Positions 34,010 through 41,952 of a stretch of 64,000 nucleotides of DNA are shown piece by piece; the stretch's first letter is position 1, and each line of letters begins with the position of its first letter. The translations under genes were made by a program, and so were the position numbers. Source of the stretch: Streptomyces sp. NBC_01264 (GTDB lineage: Bacteria > Actinomycetota > Actinomycetes > Streptomycetales > Streptomycetaceae); NCBI RefSeq assembly GCF_026340675.1, contig NZ_JAPEOX010000002.1:1550001-1614000 (forward strand), in the 5' to 3' direction. Under the pieces are notes generated by a model that was not told the origin of the DNA, ran no database searches, and was given only the letters and a program-made list of their open reading frames with translations.

Positions 34010-35809
34010 GTGACGCGCACAGGAAACTCCAGGCATACCTTCATCGCGGGGGCCGCCGGCACCGCGGGCGCGTTATCGGCCGCCGGGACCCACCCGGCCC
34101 AGGCAGCGGCAGGACCCGCCACCCACGCCCCCGCCGCGGCAGCACCGGCCGCACGCCGCGTGGCCGTCCTCGGCGGCGGGGTCGCCGGCCTCACCGCCGC
34201 GCACGAGCTGGCCGAACGCGGCTACGCCGTCACCGTGTACGAGCGCCGGGCGCTCGGCGGCAAGGCCCGCAGCATGGACGTCCCCGGCAGCGCCCGGGGC
34301 GGCCGCCGCCCGCTCCCCGCCGCGCACGGCTTCCGCTTCATCCCGGGGATCTACCACAACCTGCCGGACACGATGCGGCGCATCCCCTTCCCCGGCAACG
34401 CCAACGGGGTCTGGGACAACCTGGTCGCCCCGCGCGAGATGATGTTCGCCCGCGCGGCCGGCCGCGAGGACCTGCGCGCGCCCATCCCCTGGCCCGACTC
34501 CTCCCCCGCCGAGCTGACCCCCGACGAGCTGCGCCGGGCCCTCACCGGCATCCTCCAGTCGCTGGTCCGCCTCCCGCTCCACGAGACGGCCTACTTCGTC
34601 GACCGGGCCCTGGTCTTCCTCACCAGCTGCGACCAGCGGCGCGACGAGCAGTGGGAGCGCACCCCGTGGTGGGAGTTCACCCGGGCCGCCCGGATGTCGA
34701 GCGAGTACCAGCGGATCCTCGCCATCGGCGTCACCCGCAACATCGTGGCCACCAAGGCGGAGGAGGCCTCGACCCGCACCGTCGGCACGCTCGGCGAGGC
34801 CTTCGTCTTCAACCTGCTGGGCCGCGGCGCCGACGGCCCGCCGGACCGGATCCTGAACCTGCCCACCAACGAGGCCTGGATCGACCCGTGGGAGGCCCAT
34901 CTGCGCACACTGGGAGTCGAGTTCAGGATCGGGTGGACGGTACGCGAGGTCCGGTACGGGGACGGCCGCGTGAGCGGGGTCCTCGTCGAGGACCCGGCCG
35001 GGGCCGCGCAGACGGTCACCGCCGACCACTACGTCAGCGCCCTGCCGGTCGAACACGCCCGCCGCACCTGGAGCCCGGCGCTGCGCGCGGCCGACCCGAT
35101 GCTCGGGCGGTGCGACCTGCTGAAGACGGACTGGATGACCGGCATCCAGTTCTACCTCACCGAGCGCGCACCCCTGGTGCACGGCCACCTCAACTGCATC
35201 GACTCCCCCTGGTCCCTGACGGCGATCCAGCAGGCCGAGCACTGGCCGTCGCGGGACTTTCCCGCCGACTACGGGGACGGCGCGGCCGTGGACTGCCTGT
35301 CGGTGGACATCTCCGAGTGGGACAAGCCCGGGATCCTCTACGGGAAGACGGCCAAGCAGTGCACCCGCGAGGAGGTCGCCCGCGAGGTGTGGGCGCAGCT
35401 GAAGGCCTCGCTCAACGACACCGGCAAGACCCTGCTGTCGGACGGAAAGCTGCACTCGTGGTTCCTGGACCCGGGGGTGGACGGGATCGGCACCCCCCGT
35501 CCGACCAACCAGGACGAGCTGCTGATCCACCCGACCGGAACCTTCCACAACCGGCCGAGCGCCGGCACCCGGATCCCGAACTTCTTCCTCAGCGGGGACT
35601 ACGTGCGCGTGGACATCGACCTCGCGACGATGGAGGGAGCCAACGCGTCGGCCCGGGCAGCCGTCAACTCCCTTCTGGACAAGAACGGTTCAGCGTCCCC
35701 GCGGTGCACGGTGCGGGGGCTCTACCGGGCCCCGGAGGTGGAGTCCGCCAAGCGGCACGACCTGTGGCGCTACCGTCTCGGCCTGCGGAACGTCTTCGAC
35801 GTGGGGTGA
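34010..35809 (+). CDS. FAD-dependent amine oxidase/desaturase-like protein
   Basis: 599 residues from GTG 34010 with AAGGGGG upstream. A hydrophobic Ala-rich N-terminus looks like a signal region but lacks a twin arginine (it reads SRHTF), so export is uncertain. The FAD Rossmann motif RVAVLGGGVAGLTAAHELAE starts near residue 46, followed by ALGGKARSMD. Other family-like blocks are HGFRFIPGIYHNLPDTM, and near the C-terminus NFFLSGDYVRVDIDLATMEGA, which closes the FAD site. The pattern fits the phytoene desaturase/hydroxysqualene dehydroxylase-like group. Substrate unknown; no carotenoid or hopanoid genes adjoin it. Confidence 0.85.
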   Translation: MTRTGNSRHTFIAGAAGTAGALSAAGTHPAQAAAGPATHAPAAAAPAARRVAVLGGGVAGLTAAHELAERGYAVTVYERRALGGKARSMDVPGSARGGRRPLPAAHGFRFIPGIYHNLPDTMRRIPFPGNANGVWDNLVAPREMMFARAAGREDLRAPIPWPDSSPAELTPDELRRALTGILQSLVRLPLHETAYFVDRALVFLTSCDQRRDEQWERTPWWEFTRAARMSSEYQRILAIGVTRNIVATKAEEASTRTVGTLGEAFVFNLLGRGADGPPDRILNLPTNEAWIDPWEAHLRTLGVEFRIGWTVREVRYGDGRVSGVLVEDPAGAAQTVTADHYVSALPVEHARRTWSPALRAADPMLGRCDLLKTDWMTGIQFYLTERAPLVHGHLNCIDSPWSLTAIQQAEHWPSRDFPADYGDGAAVDCLSVDISEWDKPGILYGKTAKQCTREEVAREVWAQLKASLNDTGKTLLSDGKLHSWFLDPGVDGIGTPRPTNQDELLIHPTGTFHNRPSAGTRIPNFFLSGDYVRVDIDLATMEGANASARAAVNSLLDKNGSASPRCTVRGLYRAPEVESAKRHDLWRYRLGLRNVFDVG

Positions 35810-35845
35810 AGGGCCGCGGCCTCCCTGCTGGGCTAACGTCGCCGT

Positions 35846-36694
35846 ATGACGACTGCTGCGCCCTTGACGGTGGGATCCCTGCTGCGCACCTGGCGGGAAC
35901 GGCGCGGGCTCAGCCAGCTGGAGCTGGCGGGCCGCGCCGACTCCTCCTCCCGGCACATCAGCTTCGTGGAGACGGGCCGGTCCCGGCCGAGCGAGGAGAT
36001 GGTGCTGCGGCTCGCGGACCACCTGGAGGTCCCGGTGCGGGACCGCAACGCCCTGCTGGTGGCGGCGGGTTACGCGCCCCGGTACGCCCACACCCCGCTC
36101 GGCGACCCCTCGATGGAGGTGCTGCGCGAGGGGCTGGAGCGGCTACTGACCGGCTACGAGCCGTATCCGGCGCTGGTGGTGGACGCCACGTACGACGTGG
36201 TGGCCGCCAACCGGGGCATCCTGATGCTGATGGAAGGCCTGCCGGAGCACCTGCTGGCCGGCCCCCTCAACGCGATGCGGCTGACCCTGCACCCGGAGGG
36301 CCTGGCCCCCCGGATCCGCAACCTGCCCGAATGGCGCGGACACCTGCTGGCCCAGATGGAGCGGCAGATCGCGCTGGCCCGTTCGGCGCCGCTGCGCGCG
36401 CTGTACGAAGAGGTGGCCGCCTATCCGGCGCCCGCGGCGACGGGCCCCGGCGCGGACGGACCCCACGGGGACGGGCCGCACGGGCGAGGGTCGTACGAGG
36501 AGGAGCCGTACGAGGCGGTCGCGTACCTCGCGCTCCCCCTGCGGATCGAGCACGACGGGCACCTGCTCTCCTTCGTGTCCTCCATCTCCACCTTCAACAC
36601 CCCGATGGACGTGACGGTCGCCGAGCTGGCCATCGAAACCCTCCTCCCCGCCGACCCGGCGACGGTGAAGTACCTCCGGTCACTGGCGCCCTGA
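35846..36694 (+). CDS. XRE-family regulator with MmyB-like ligand-binding domain
   Basis: 282 residues, ATG 35846. An N-terminal helix-turn-helix (VGSLLRTWRERRGLSQLELA, then SSSRHISFVETGRSRPS) is followed by the MmyB-like PAS-type domain: TYDVVAANRGILMLMEGLPE and the C-terminal HLLSFVSSISTFNTPMDVT, IETLLPAD. MmyB-type regulators bind a small lipid-like ligand and usually control an adjacent oxidoreductase. Here the divergent partner is missing; the FAD gene lies upstream on the same strand, 36 bases apart. A Gly/His/Pro-rich insert (about 188-215) is unusual. Confidence 0.88.
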   Translation: MTTAAPLTVGSLLRTWRERRGLSQLELAGRADSSSRHISFVETGRSRPSEEMVLRLADHLEVPVRDRNALLVAAGYAPRYAHTPLGDPSMEVLREGLERLLTGYEPYPALVVDATYDVVAANRGILMLMEGLPEHLLAGPLNAMRLTLHPEGLAPRIRNLPEWRGHLLAQMERQIALARSAPLRALYEEVAAYPAPAATGPGADGPHGDGPHGRGSYEEEPYEAVAYLALPLRIEHDGHLLSFVSSISTFNTPMDVTVAELAIETLLPADPATVKYLRSLAP

Positions 36695-36696
36695 GG

Positions 36697-37119
36697 TCAC
36701 CGGCGCCCTGAGCCCGCGCGCAGCGCGAGCTGCTGGAGGACGGCGAAGGAGGCGACGACGAGCGCCTGCGCGATGGTCCACACCGCCCCGGCGGTGGTGG
36801 GCGTGAACCAGACGACGAGGGCGACGAGGCTGAGCCCGGCCCAGGCGTAGTTGCCCTCGATGACGAGCTTGACCGGGAAGGCCGGGGGTCGGCGGCGCGA
36901 GGCCAGCAGGCCGACGCCCGCCCCGTAGAGCAGCATGAACACCCCGAGCCCCAGCAGCAGACCCTGCCCGAGGCCGAGCAGCCGGCCGAGTGGCGCCGAG
37001 AAGGCGACGTAGGCGATCCCGTTGCCGGTGCTGACGACGGAGTCGAGGGCGAGGACGCGGCGCAGCGCGGCCTGGGGGACGGCGGTACGGGCTACGGCGG
37101 TGAGCAGGGCTGCGGACAT
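36697..37119 (-). CDS. Four-helix integral membrane protein
   Basis: 140 residues, ATG 37119. Four hydrophobic segments (GIAYVAFSAPLGRLLGLG, LLLGLGVFMLLYGAGVGLL, YAWAGLSLVALVVWFT, TIAQALVVASFAVLQQLAL) match small actinobacterial membrane proteins of unknown function. It is convergent with the MmyB-type regulator gene, three bases apart. No enzymatic motif. Confidence 0.72.
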   Translation of the reverse strand: MSAALLTAVARTAVPQAALRRVLALDSVVSTGNGIAYVAFSAPLGRLLGLGQGLLLGLGVFMLLYGAGVGLLASRRRPPAFPVKLVIEGNYAWAGLSLVALVVWFTPTTAGAVWTIAQALVVASFAVLQQLALRAGSGRR

Positions 37120-37307
37120 GGCGGATCAGCCTCCGTCGAGGGTCGATTGTGCTGGTGGAGTACGGACGACCCGGGCCCCGGAGCCGAGTGCGCGGCCCCG
37201 GAACCCGATGCCCCCACTGTGGCGCCGGACCTCCCGCCGGGTCGATTACCTCCGGAGTAATGGGCACCCTCCATCGGGCACGGGTCCGGCGCGGGCCAGG
37301 CGCGGGC

Positions 37308-37343
37308 CCCACCTTTTTTGAGTCAGACGGAAAGAAAGGTGGG
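37308..37343 (+). promoter_or_regulatory. Hairpin in the leader of the regulator-peptidase cassette
   Basis: CCCACCTTT (37308-37316) and AAAGGTGGG (37335-37343) form a perfect nine-base stem with an 18-base loop, about 90 bases before the regulator's start. It may be a terminator-like attenuator or a protein-binding dyad. A TAGGCT string (37374-37379) further on could be a -10 box. Confidence 0.4.
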
Positions 37344-37433
37344 GGGTACTCCTGTTCGGCCACTCACCGGGGGGCTAGGCTTCACGCAGAGCAACCACAT
37401 CGAACCTTCTCGCTGCTGACGGAGAAACGCCTG

Positions 37434-38513
37434 GTGCGAGCCGCCGACCGATCCGACCTGACCGCGGCCTGGGCCCGTGTCGTGGCGTCGGCGGAGCGAC
37501 ACGGGCAGGACCCGGATCGCGTGCTCGCCGTGGAACGGCTCAGTCACCTGTCCGGGGTCGCACCGGAGCGCGTCCCCGCCGTGCTGACGGGCACCGCCGC
37601 CGAGCTGCCGCTCTGCGCCCGGGTGCACCAGCGCTTCCTGCGGCTGCGCGCCACCCGGCGCGACAAGCACGGCAAGGAGTGGTCGCTCGCCGCGATCGCC
37701 GAGGACTTCGACGCCCCCGGCGCCTCCCTCGGCCCGCTCAACGCGGGCACCGGACTGCCCCGGCTCGGCCACGCGGCCGGCGTACAGCGGTTCTTCGGGG
37801 TCTACCCCGGATTCCTGCTCGCCGACAGCAAGAGCGCCGTGGAGCGCGCCCTGGCCACCGCCGGGCCGGAGGGCCGGGCGGGGGGAGCCCCGGACGACCT
37901 CGAACACCTCTCGTACCTCACCGGGATCACCCCGGAGGACATCCGGCTCACCCTCGACGGCACACCGCCCCGGCTCCCCCTCAAGGAACAGGTGCGCCGG
38001 CGCTTCGAGCACCTGCGTCGCACCCGCCCCCGCGAGGACGGGCAGGCCCACTCCCTCACCGCCATCGCCCGCTCCTTCCACGCCTCGGGCCAGTCGCTGA
38101 CCCGCCTCGCCCAGGGCGAAGGGCTCCCCAACCTGGCGGCGGCCGCCGGGATACAGCGCTTCTACGGGGTCGAGGGCGGCTTCCTGCTGGCCCCGGACTC
38201 CGAGGCGCTGAGCGCCGCCCTCGCCGGGATCGAGCGCGAACTGGAATCCGCGGAACGGCCCGCCGAGAACCCGATGCTCGCCGTGATGCGCGCGCACGAC
38301 GTGCGCAGCATCGTGACCCGTGCGGGCCGGCTCTCCCCGGGCGGCTGGAAGGCGCTGGCGGACCACCTGGACGATCTGCTCGCGCGGGAGGGGCAGTTGG
38401 GCCGCCCGCCCGTAGTACCGGGCGGGTCGACGGCCCCGATCCGGCCGACCGCCCCGAGCCGGTCGGGCGGCGCCGATGACATCGACCGCAGTGCCGAAGG
38501 GGGAGCGCGATGA
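37434..38513 (+). CDS. Regulator with two tandem HTH-like modules (regulator of the IrrE-like cassette)
   Basis: About 359 residues from GTG 37434 (GGAG nine bases upstream; earlier starts cannot be excluded). Two homologous modules follow each other. Module one (about 33-145) has VERLSHLSGVAPERV, RVHQRFLRLRATRRDK, SLAAIAEDFDAPGASLGPLN and AAGVQRFFGVYPGFLLA. Module two (about 155-265) has LEHLSYLTGITPEDI, QVRRRFEHLRRTRPRE, SLTAIARSFHASGQSLTRLA and AAGIQRFYGVEGGFLLA. Each resembles an XRE/EspR-type DNA-binding unit. The C-terminus is disordered and Pro-rich. The stop overlaps the start of the HELWH gene. DNA binding is inferred. Confidence 0.78.
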   Translation: MRAADRSDLTAAWARVVASAERHGQDPDRVLAVERLSHLSGVAPERVPAVLTGTAAELPLCARVHQRFLRLRATRRDKHGKEWSLAAIAEDFDAPGASLGPLNAGTGLPRLGHAAGVQRFFGVYPGFLLADSKSAVERALATAGPEGRAGGAPDDLEHLSYLTGITPEDIRLTLDGTPPRLPLKEQVRRRFEHLRRTRPREDGQAHSLTAIARSFHASGQSLTRLAQGEGLPNLAAAAGIQRFYGVEGGFLLAPDSEALSAALAGIERELESAERPAENPMLAVMRAHDVRSIVTRAGRLSPGGWKALADHLDDLLAREGQLGRPPVVPGGSTAPIRPTAPSRSGGADDIDRSAEGGAR

Positions 38514-39073
38514 GGACCACACGGGCCATGCGGAGGCTCGGCGACGATCTGCTGGCGGCGGCGCGCCTGACCCCTCCCGCCGGGGCCGCGGAGATCATCG
38601 GGAGCCTCTGCACCGCCTACGGGCGCGTCCGCGGCGGGCGCCGGGTCGAGTTCCGGTTCGCCCCCTTCCCGCCCGACACCGCCAGCGGGCTGTGGCTCGG
38701 CATGGAGGACCGCGACCTCCTCGTCATCGAGGAGCGCACCCGGCCCGAGCACCAGCTCGTCATCGCCTCCCACGAGCTGTGGCACGTGGACGAGGGCACC
38801 TGCGGCCGCCACGGCCCCGGCATGGCGGTGGCCGCCCGACTGACGGGCCCCCACGGCAGCCTCCGCGACCTGTTGAGCTCCGACCACGAGCTGGGCTCGG
38901 TCGTCCGGCAGACGGCCGCCCGCGCCGACCGGGAGGATCCGGCGGAGATCCGCGCGGAGACCTTCGGGCTGCACCTCGGCAAGATCCTCCAGACATTCCT
39001 TCCGCCACCGCGGGAGGAGCAGGTCCCCGAAGCCGTCGAACGGATCAAGAACTCGTTCGGCTGGGGGCGTTGA
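38510..39073 (+). CDS. ImmA/IrrE-like metallopeptidase-type protein (toxin-component family)
   Basis: 187 residues from the ATG overlapping the regulator's stop. The zinc-peptidase motif HELWH (His88-Glu89-xx-His92, in IASHELWHVDEG) is intact. It is preceded by a beta strand LLVIEERTRPEHQLV, as in ImmA/IrrE proteins, where a small HExxH protein is paired with an HTH repressor that it cleaves. A C-terminal acidic helix with RAETFGLHLG may supply the third ligand (Glu). Named 'toxin component' in many actinomycete genomes, but the pairing with an HTH gene more resembles ImmA-ImmR. Cleavage of the regulator is a hypothesis. Confidence 0.8.
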   Translation: MRTTRAMRRLGDDLLAAARLTPPAGAAEIIGSLCTAYGRVRGGRRVEFRFAPFPPDTASGLWLGMEDRDLLVIEERTRPEHQLVIASHELWHVDEGTCGRHGPGMAVAARLTGPHGSLRDLLSSDHELGSVVRQTAARADREDPAEIRAETFGLHLGKILQTFLPPPREEQVPEAVERIKNSFGWGR

Positions 39074-39177
39074 GGGCGGTCCCGACGACCACACCCGGCG
39101 GCCGACCACCGCCTCCCCGCCGACGTCCTTCCTCAGCCGATGCGCCTTCGCACGGCCCTGACAGAGAGCACCACACG

Positions 39178-40647
39178 ATGACTCACGCCTCCCCGCCCTC
39201 TTCCCCGCCGCGACACGCCGTCATCATCGGCGGCAGCCTGGCCGGCCTGCTCGCCGCCGCCGTCCTCGCCGAGCACGCGACGGTCACGATCATCGAAGCG
39301 GACACCCTGCCGGACGGTCCCGAGCCCCGCCGCGGACTCCCCCAGGCCCGGCACACCCACCTGCTGTGGTCGGGCGGCGCACGCGCCATCGAGGAGATCC
39401 TGCCGGGCATCACCGACGACTGGACGGCCGCCGGCGCCTTCCGCCGCAGCCTCCCCACCGACCTGGTCTCCAAGACCGCCCAGGGGTGGCTGCCGCGCCA
39501 CAAGGAGATGCAGTTCAACATCTCCTGCAGCCGTGACCTCCTCGACTCGGTGATCCGCTCCCGCGTCATCGGGCTGCCCGGGGTCACCGCCCTCCAGCAG
39601 AGCCGGGTCCGCGGCCTGGAGGGCACCGCGGCCCGGATCACCGGGGTCCGGGCGGACACCCCCGACGAGGAGAACCGCCTGATCGCCGCCGATCTCGTGG
39701 TCGACGCGAGCGGCCGCGGCTCCCGGGCCCGCAACTGGCTGGAGGCGGTCGGCGTGAGCGGCCTCAAGGAAGCCGGCGTGGACTCCGGGCTCGTCTACGC
39801 GACCCGCATCTTCGAAGCCCCCGAGGGTGCCCACGCCCTGGGCTTCCCCATCATCAACGTCCAGTCCGACCCCCGGGTGCCCGTACCCGGCCAGACCGCG
39901 ACGATCGTCCCCATCGAGAACGGCCGCTGGCAGGCCACCCTGTCCGGCACCCGTGGCGGCCAGCCCACCGCCGACCCGGAGTCCTTCATCCCGTTCGCCA
40001 AGGGGGTCCGCGACCCCATCGTCGGCGAACTCCTCGAGGGCAAGAAGCCGCTCACCGACGTCTCCGTCACCCAGGGCACCGCCAACCGCCGGATCTTCTT
40101 CGAGAAGGCCGACCTCCCCGACGGCTTCTTCGCCGTCGGCGACTCGGTCGCCACCTTCAACCCGCTCTACGGCCAGGGCATGACGGTCGCGGCCCAGGGC
40201 CTCCTGGCCGTCCGTACGCTGCTGCGCGCGAAGGGCCTCGCCCACGCGGGCATCGGCCGCGAGGCGCAGCGGGCCATCGCCCCGCAGGTGGCCGTCGCCT
40301 GGGACCTCGCCACCTCGCAGGACATCCTGTACCCGGGCGCCACGGGCATGAAGCCGCGCCCCGGCGCCGGGCTGCTCAACGGGTACGTCGAGCGGCTGAT
40401 GACCGGTGCGACCACCAAGGCCTCGCTCACGGCGGCCCTGCTCCAGGTCATCACCATGAACCGGGCGCCCACCTACTGGATCCGGCCCGGGGTGGTCTGG
40501 GAGGTGCTGCGCACATCGGACCGGGGCGCGCTGAAGGCCGCCCCGCTGACCGCCGCCGAGCGGACGGTGGCGGGTCTGGACCAGGACGGGCCGGCCGGCA
40601 CCGGCGGCCCCCTCGGACCGGTCGACCCCGCCGGCCAGGCACGATGA
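39178..40647 (+). CDS. FAD-dependent monooxygenase (group A type)
   Basis: 489 residues, ATG 39178. FAD site AVIIGGSLAGLLAAAVLAEH near residues 13-32, second motif DLVVDASGRGSRARNWLEA near 175, and GD motif FFAVGDSVATFNPLYGQG near 320, all typical of PHBH-type hydroxylases and related FAD enzymes. No halogenase WxWxIP motif. It couples by ATGA to the DUF6545 membrane gene and lies 104 bases after the HELWH gene. It probably oxidises a small secondary metabolite or lipid; substrate unknown. Confidence 0.86.
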   Translation: MTHASPPSSPPRHAVIIGGSLAGLLAAAVLAEHATVTIIEADTLPDGPEPRRGLPQARHTHLLWSGGARAIEEILPGITDDWTAAGAFRRSLPTDLVSKTAQGWLPRHKEMQFNISCSRDLLDSVIRSRVIGLPGVTALQQSRVRGLEGTAARITGVRADTPDEENRLIAADLVVDASGRGSRARNWLEAVGVSGLKEAGVDSGLVYATRIFEAPEGAHALGFPIINVQSDPRVPVPGQTATIVPIENGRWQATLSGTRGGQPTADPESFIPFAKGVRDPIVGELLEGKKPLTDVSVTQGTANRRIFFEKADLPDGFFAVGDSVATFNPLYGQGMTVAAQGLLAVRTLLRAKGLAHAGIGREAQRAIAPQVAVAWDLATSQDILYPGATGMKPRPGAGLLNGYVERLMTGATTKASLTAALLQVITMNRAPTYWIRPGVVWEVLRTSDRGALKAAPLTAAERTVAGLDQDGPAGTGGPLGPVDPAGQAR

Positions 40648-41927
40648 CCGAAGGCCTCGTCCTCTACGTTCCGGGTGCGGTGATCGCCACGGCGCTGATC
40701 GTCAAGGCGCCGACGTTGAGACGGGGCTGGGAGCAGCCCCTGCTGCGGGCCGTGTGCACGCTCCTCGTCGGGGGTTCGCTCGCGGTCATCCTCTCGGCGC
40801 CGCCGACGATCGTGGCCGTCAACCGGCTGACCGGCGTCGTCAACTTCTCGGCTCCCCTGGTGTACAGCCTGCTCACGGCCTTCTCGGGCGCCTGTGTCGT
40901 GGTGATCCTGCACTGGAGCGGAACCCCGGCCGCCGTCCTGCGCCGGGCCACCCGGCTGACGGTGGCGGCGTACGGCACGGTGGTGGTGGCGATCGTGACC
41001 CTGTTCGCCCTCGGCGAGGCTCCCGTCGAGCGGCTGCGCGACATGGACACGTACTACGCCCACACGCCGTTCCTGCGCGAGATGATCATCTGCTATCTGT
41101 CGGCGCACACCGTGGGCAGCACCGCGCTCACGGTGCTGTGCCACAAGTGGCTGCGTCGCCTGTCCCCCTCGATGCTGCCGCTGCGCCCGCTCCGTACGGG
41201 ACTTGCCCTGCTGATGCTGGGAGGCGCCTTCGACCTGGCCTTCCTGGCGGCGAAGTGGACGGCGATGGCCGCACGCTGGAGCGGCGGGGACCTGGACCTC
41301 CTGTCCACCACCGTGGCCCCGCCCCTGGCGGCGGTGGCGGCCCTGTTCGTGGGCGCCGGATTCCTGGTGCCGCTGGTGGGCGGTTCGGCTCCGTGGAAGG
41401 ACTACTGCCGCTACCGGCGGCTGCGGCCGCTCTGGGTGGCCCTGCGCGGGTTCTCCCCGGGCGGACTGCGGCCCGTGCCGCTGACCTGGTGGTCACCGGT
41501 CGGCATCCGGCTGGTCCACCGCGAATCGGTGATCGACGACGGCATCCTGGCGCTCGGGTGCTGGTTCGACCCCGCCGTGCGCGAGGAGGCGTACGGGGCC
41601 GCGCGCGCTCAGGGCCGGTCCGAGGAGGAGGCCGCCCTCGTCTCGGACGCGGCCATGCTGGCGGCTGCCTGCCGCCGCCGCGCGGAGGCCGACCGCGCGG
41701 AGGCCGGACGTACGGAGGCCGACCGCGCGGAGGCCGGACGTACGGAGGCCGACCGCACCGGGACCGACCGTCCCGAGGCCGGCCAGGAGACCGCACCCGC
41801 GGCCGAGGCCCGCCCCGACTCCCCGGGCCCGTACCGTCTGGACTCCCGCCCGCTGACCGAGCTGGCCCACGCGTTCCAGACCTCCCCGATCGTGGCCAGG
41901 GCCCGCGACGGGGCCGCGCGCTCCTGA
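40644..41927 (+). CDS. DUF6545/MAB_1171c family membrane protein
   Basis: 427 residues from the ATG overlapping the monooxygenase stop. The N-terminal half has about seven hydrophobic helices (for example LLRAVCTLLVGGSLAVIL, AYGTVVVAIVTLFALG, TVAPPLAAVAALFVGAGFLV). The cytoplasmic C-terminal half has RRLRPLWVALRGFSPGG and LVHRESVIDDGILALG, the conserved DUF6545 pattern. Residues about 346-375 are tandem repeats of an EADRAEAGRT-like unit, encoded by about 2.5 copies of a 30-base repeat (41685-41760). Often annotated as putative transporter, but no transport mechanism is known. Last gene of the regulator-peptidase cassette. Confidence 0.82.
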   Translation: MTEGLVLYVPGAVIATALIVKAPTLRRGWEQPLLRAVCTLLVGGSLAVILSAPPTIVAVNRLTGVVNFSAPLVYSLLTAFSGACVVVILHWSGTPAAVLRRATRLTVAAYGTVVVAIVTLFALGEAPVERLRDMDTYYAHTPFLREMIICYLSAHTVGSTALTVLCHKWLRRLSPSMLPLRPLRTGLALLMLGGAFDLAFLAAKWTAMAARWSGGDLDLLSTTVAPPLAAVAALFVGAGFLVPLVGGSAPWKDYCRYRRLRPLWVALRGFSPGGLRPVPLTWWSPVGIRLVHRESVIDDGILALGCWFDPAVREEAYGAARAQGRSEEEAALVSDAAMLAAACRRRAEADRAEAGRTEADRAEAGRTEADRTGTDRPEAGQETAPAAEARPDSPGPYRLDSRPLTELAHAFQTSPIVARARDGAARS

Positions 41928-41952
41928 CCGCGGGCCCCGTGCGCCGCTCCGG

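Noticed and set aside
34010..34110. Twin-arginine signal in the FAD enzyme at 34010
   Set aside because: The N-terminus reads SRHTF; a true RR pair is missing, so Tat export is not claimed.
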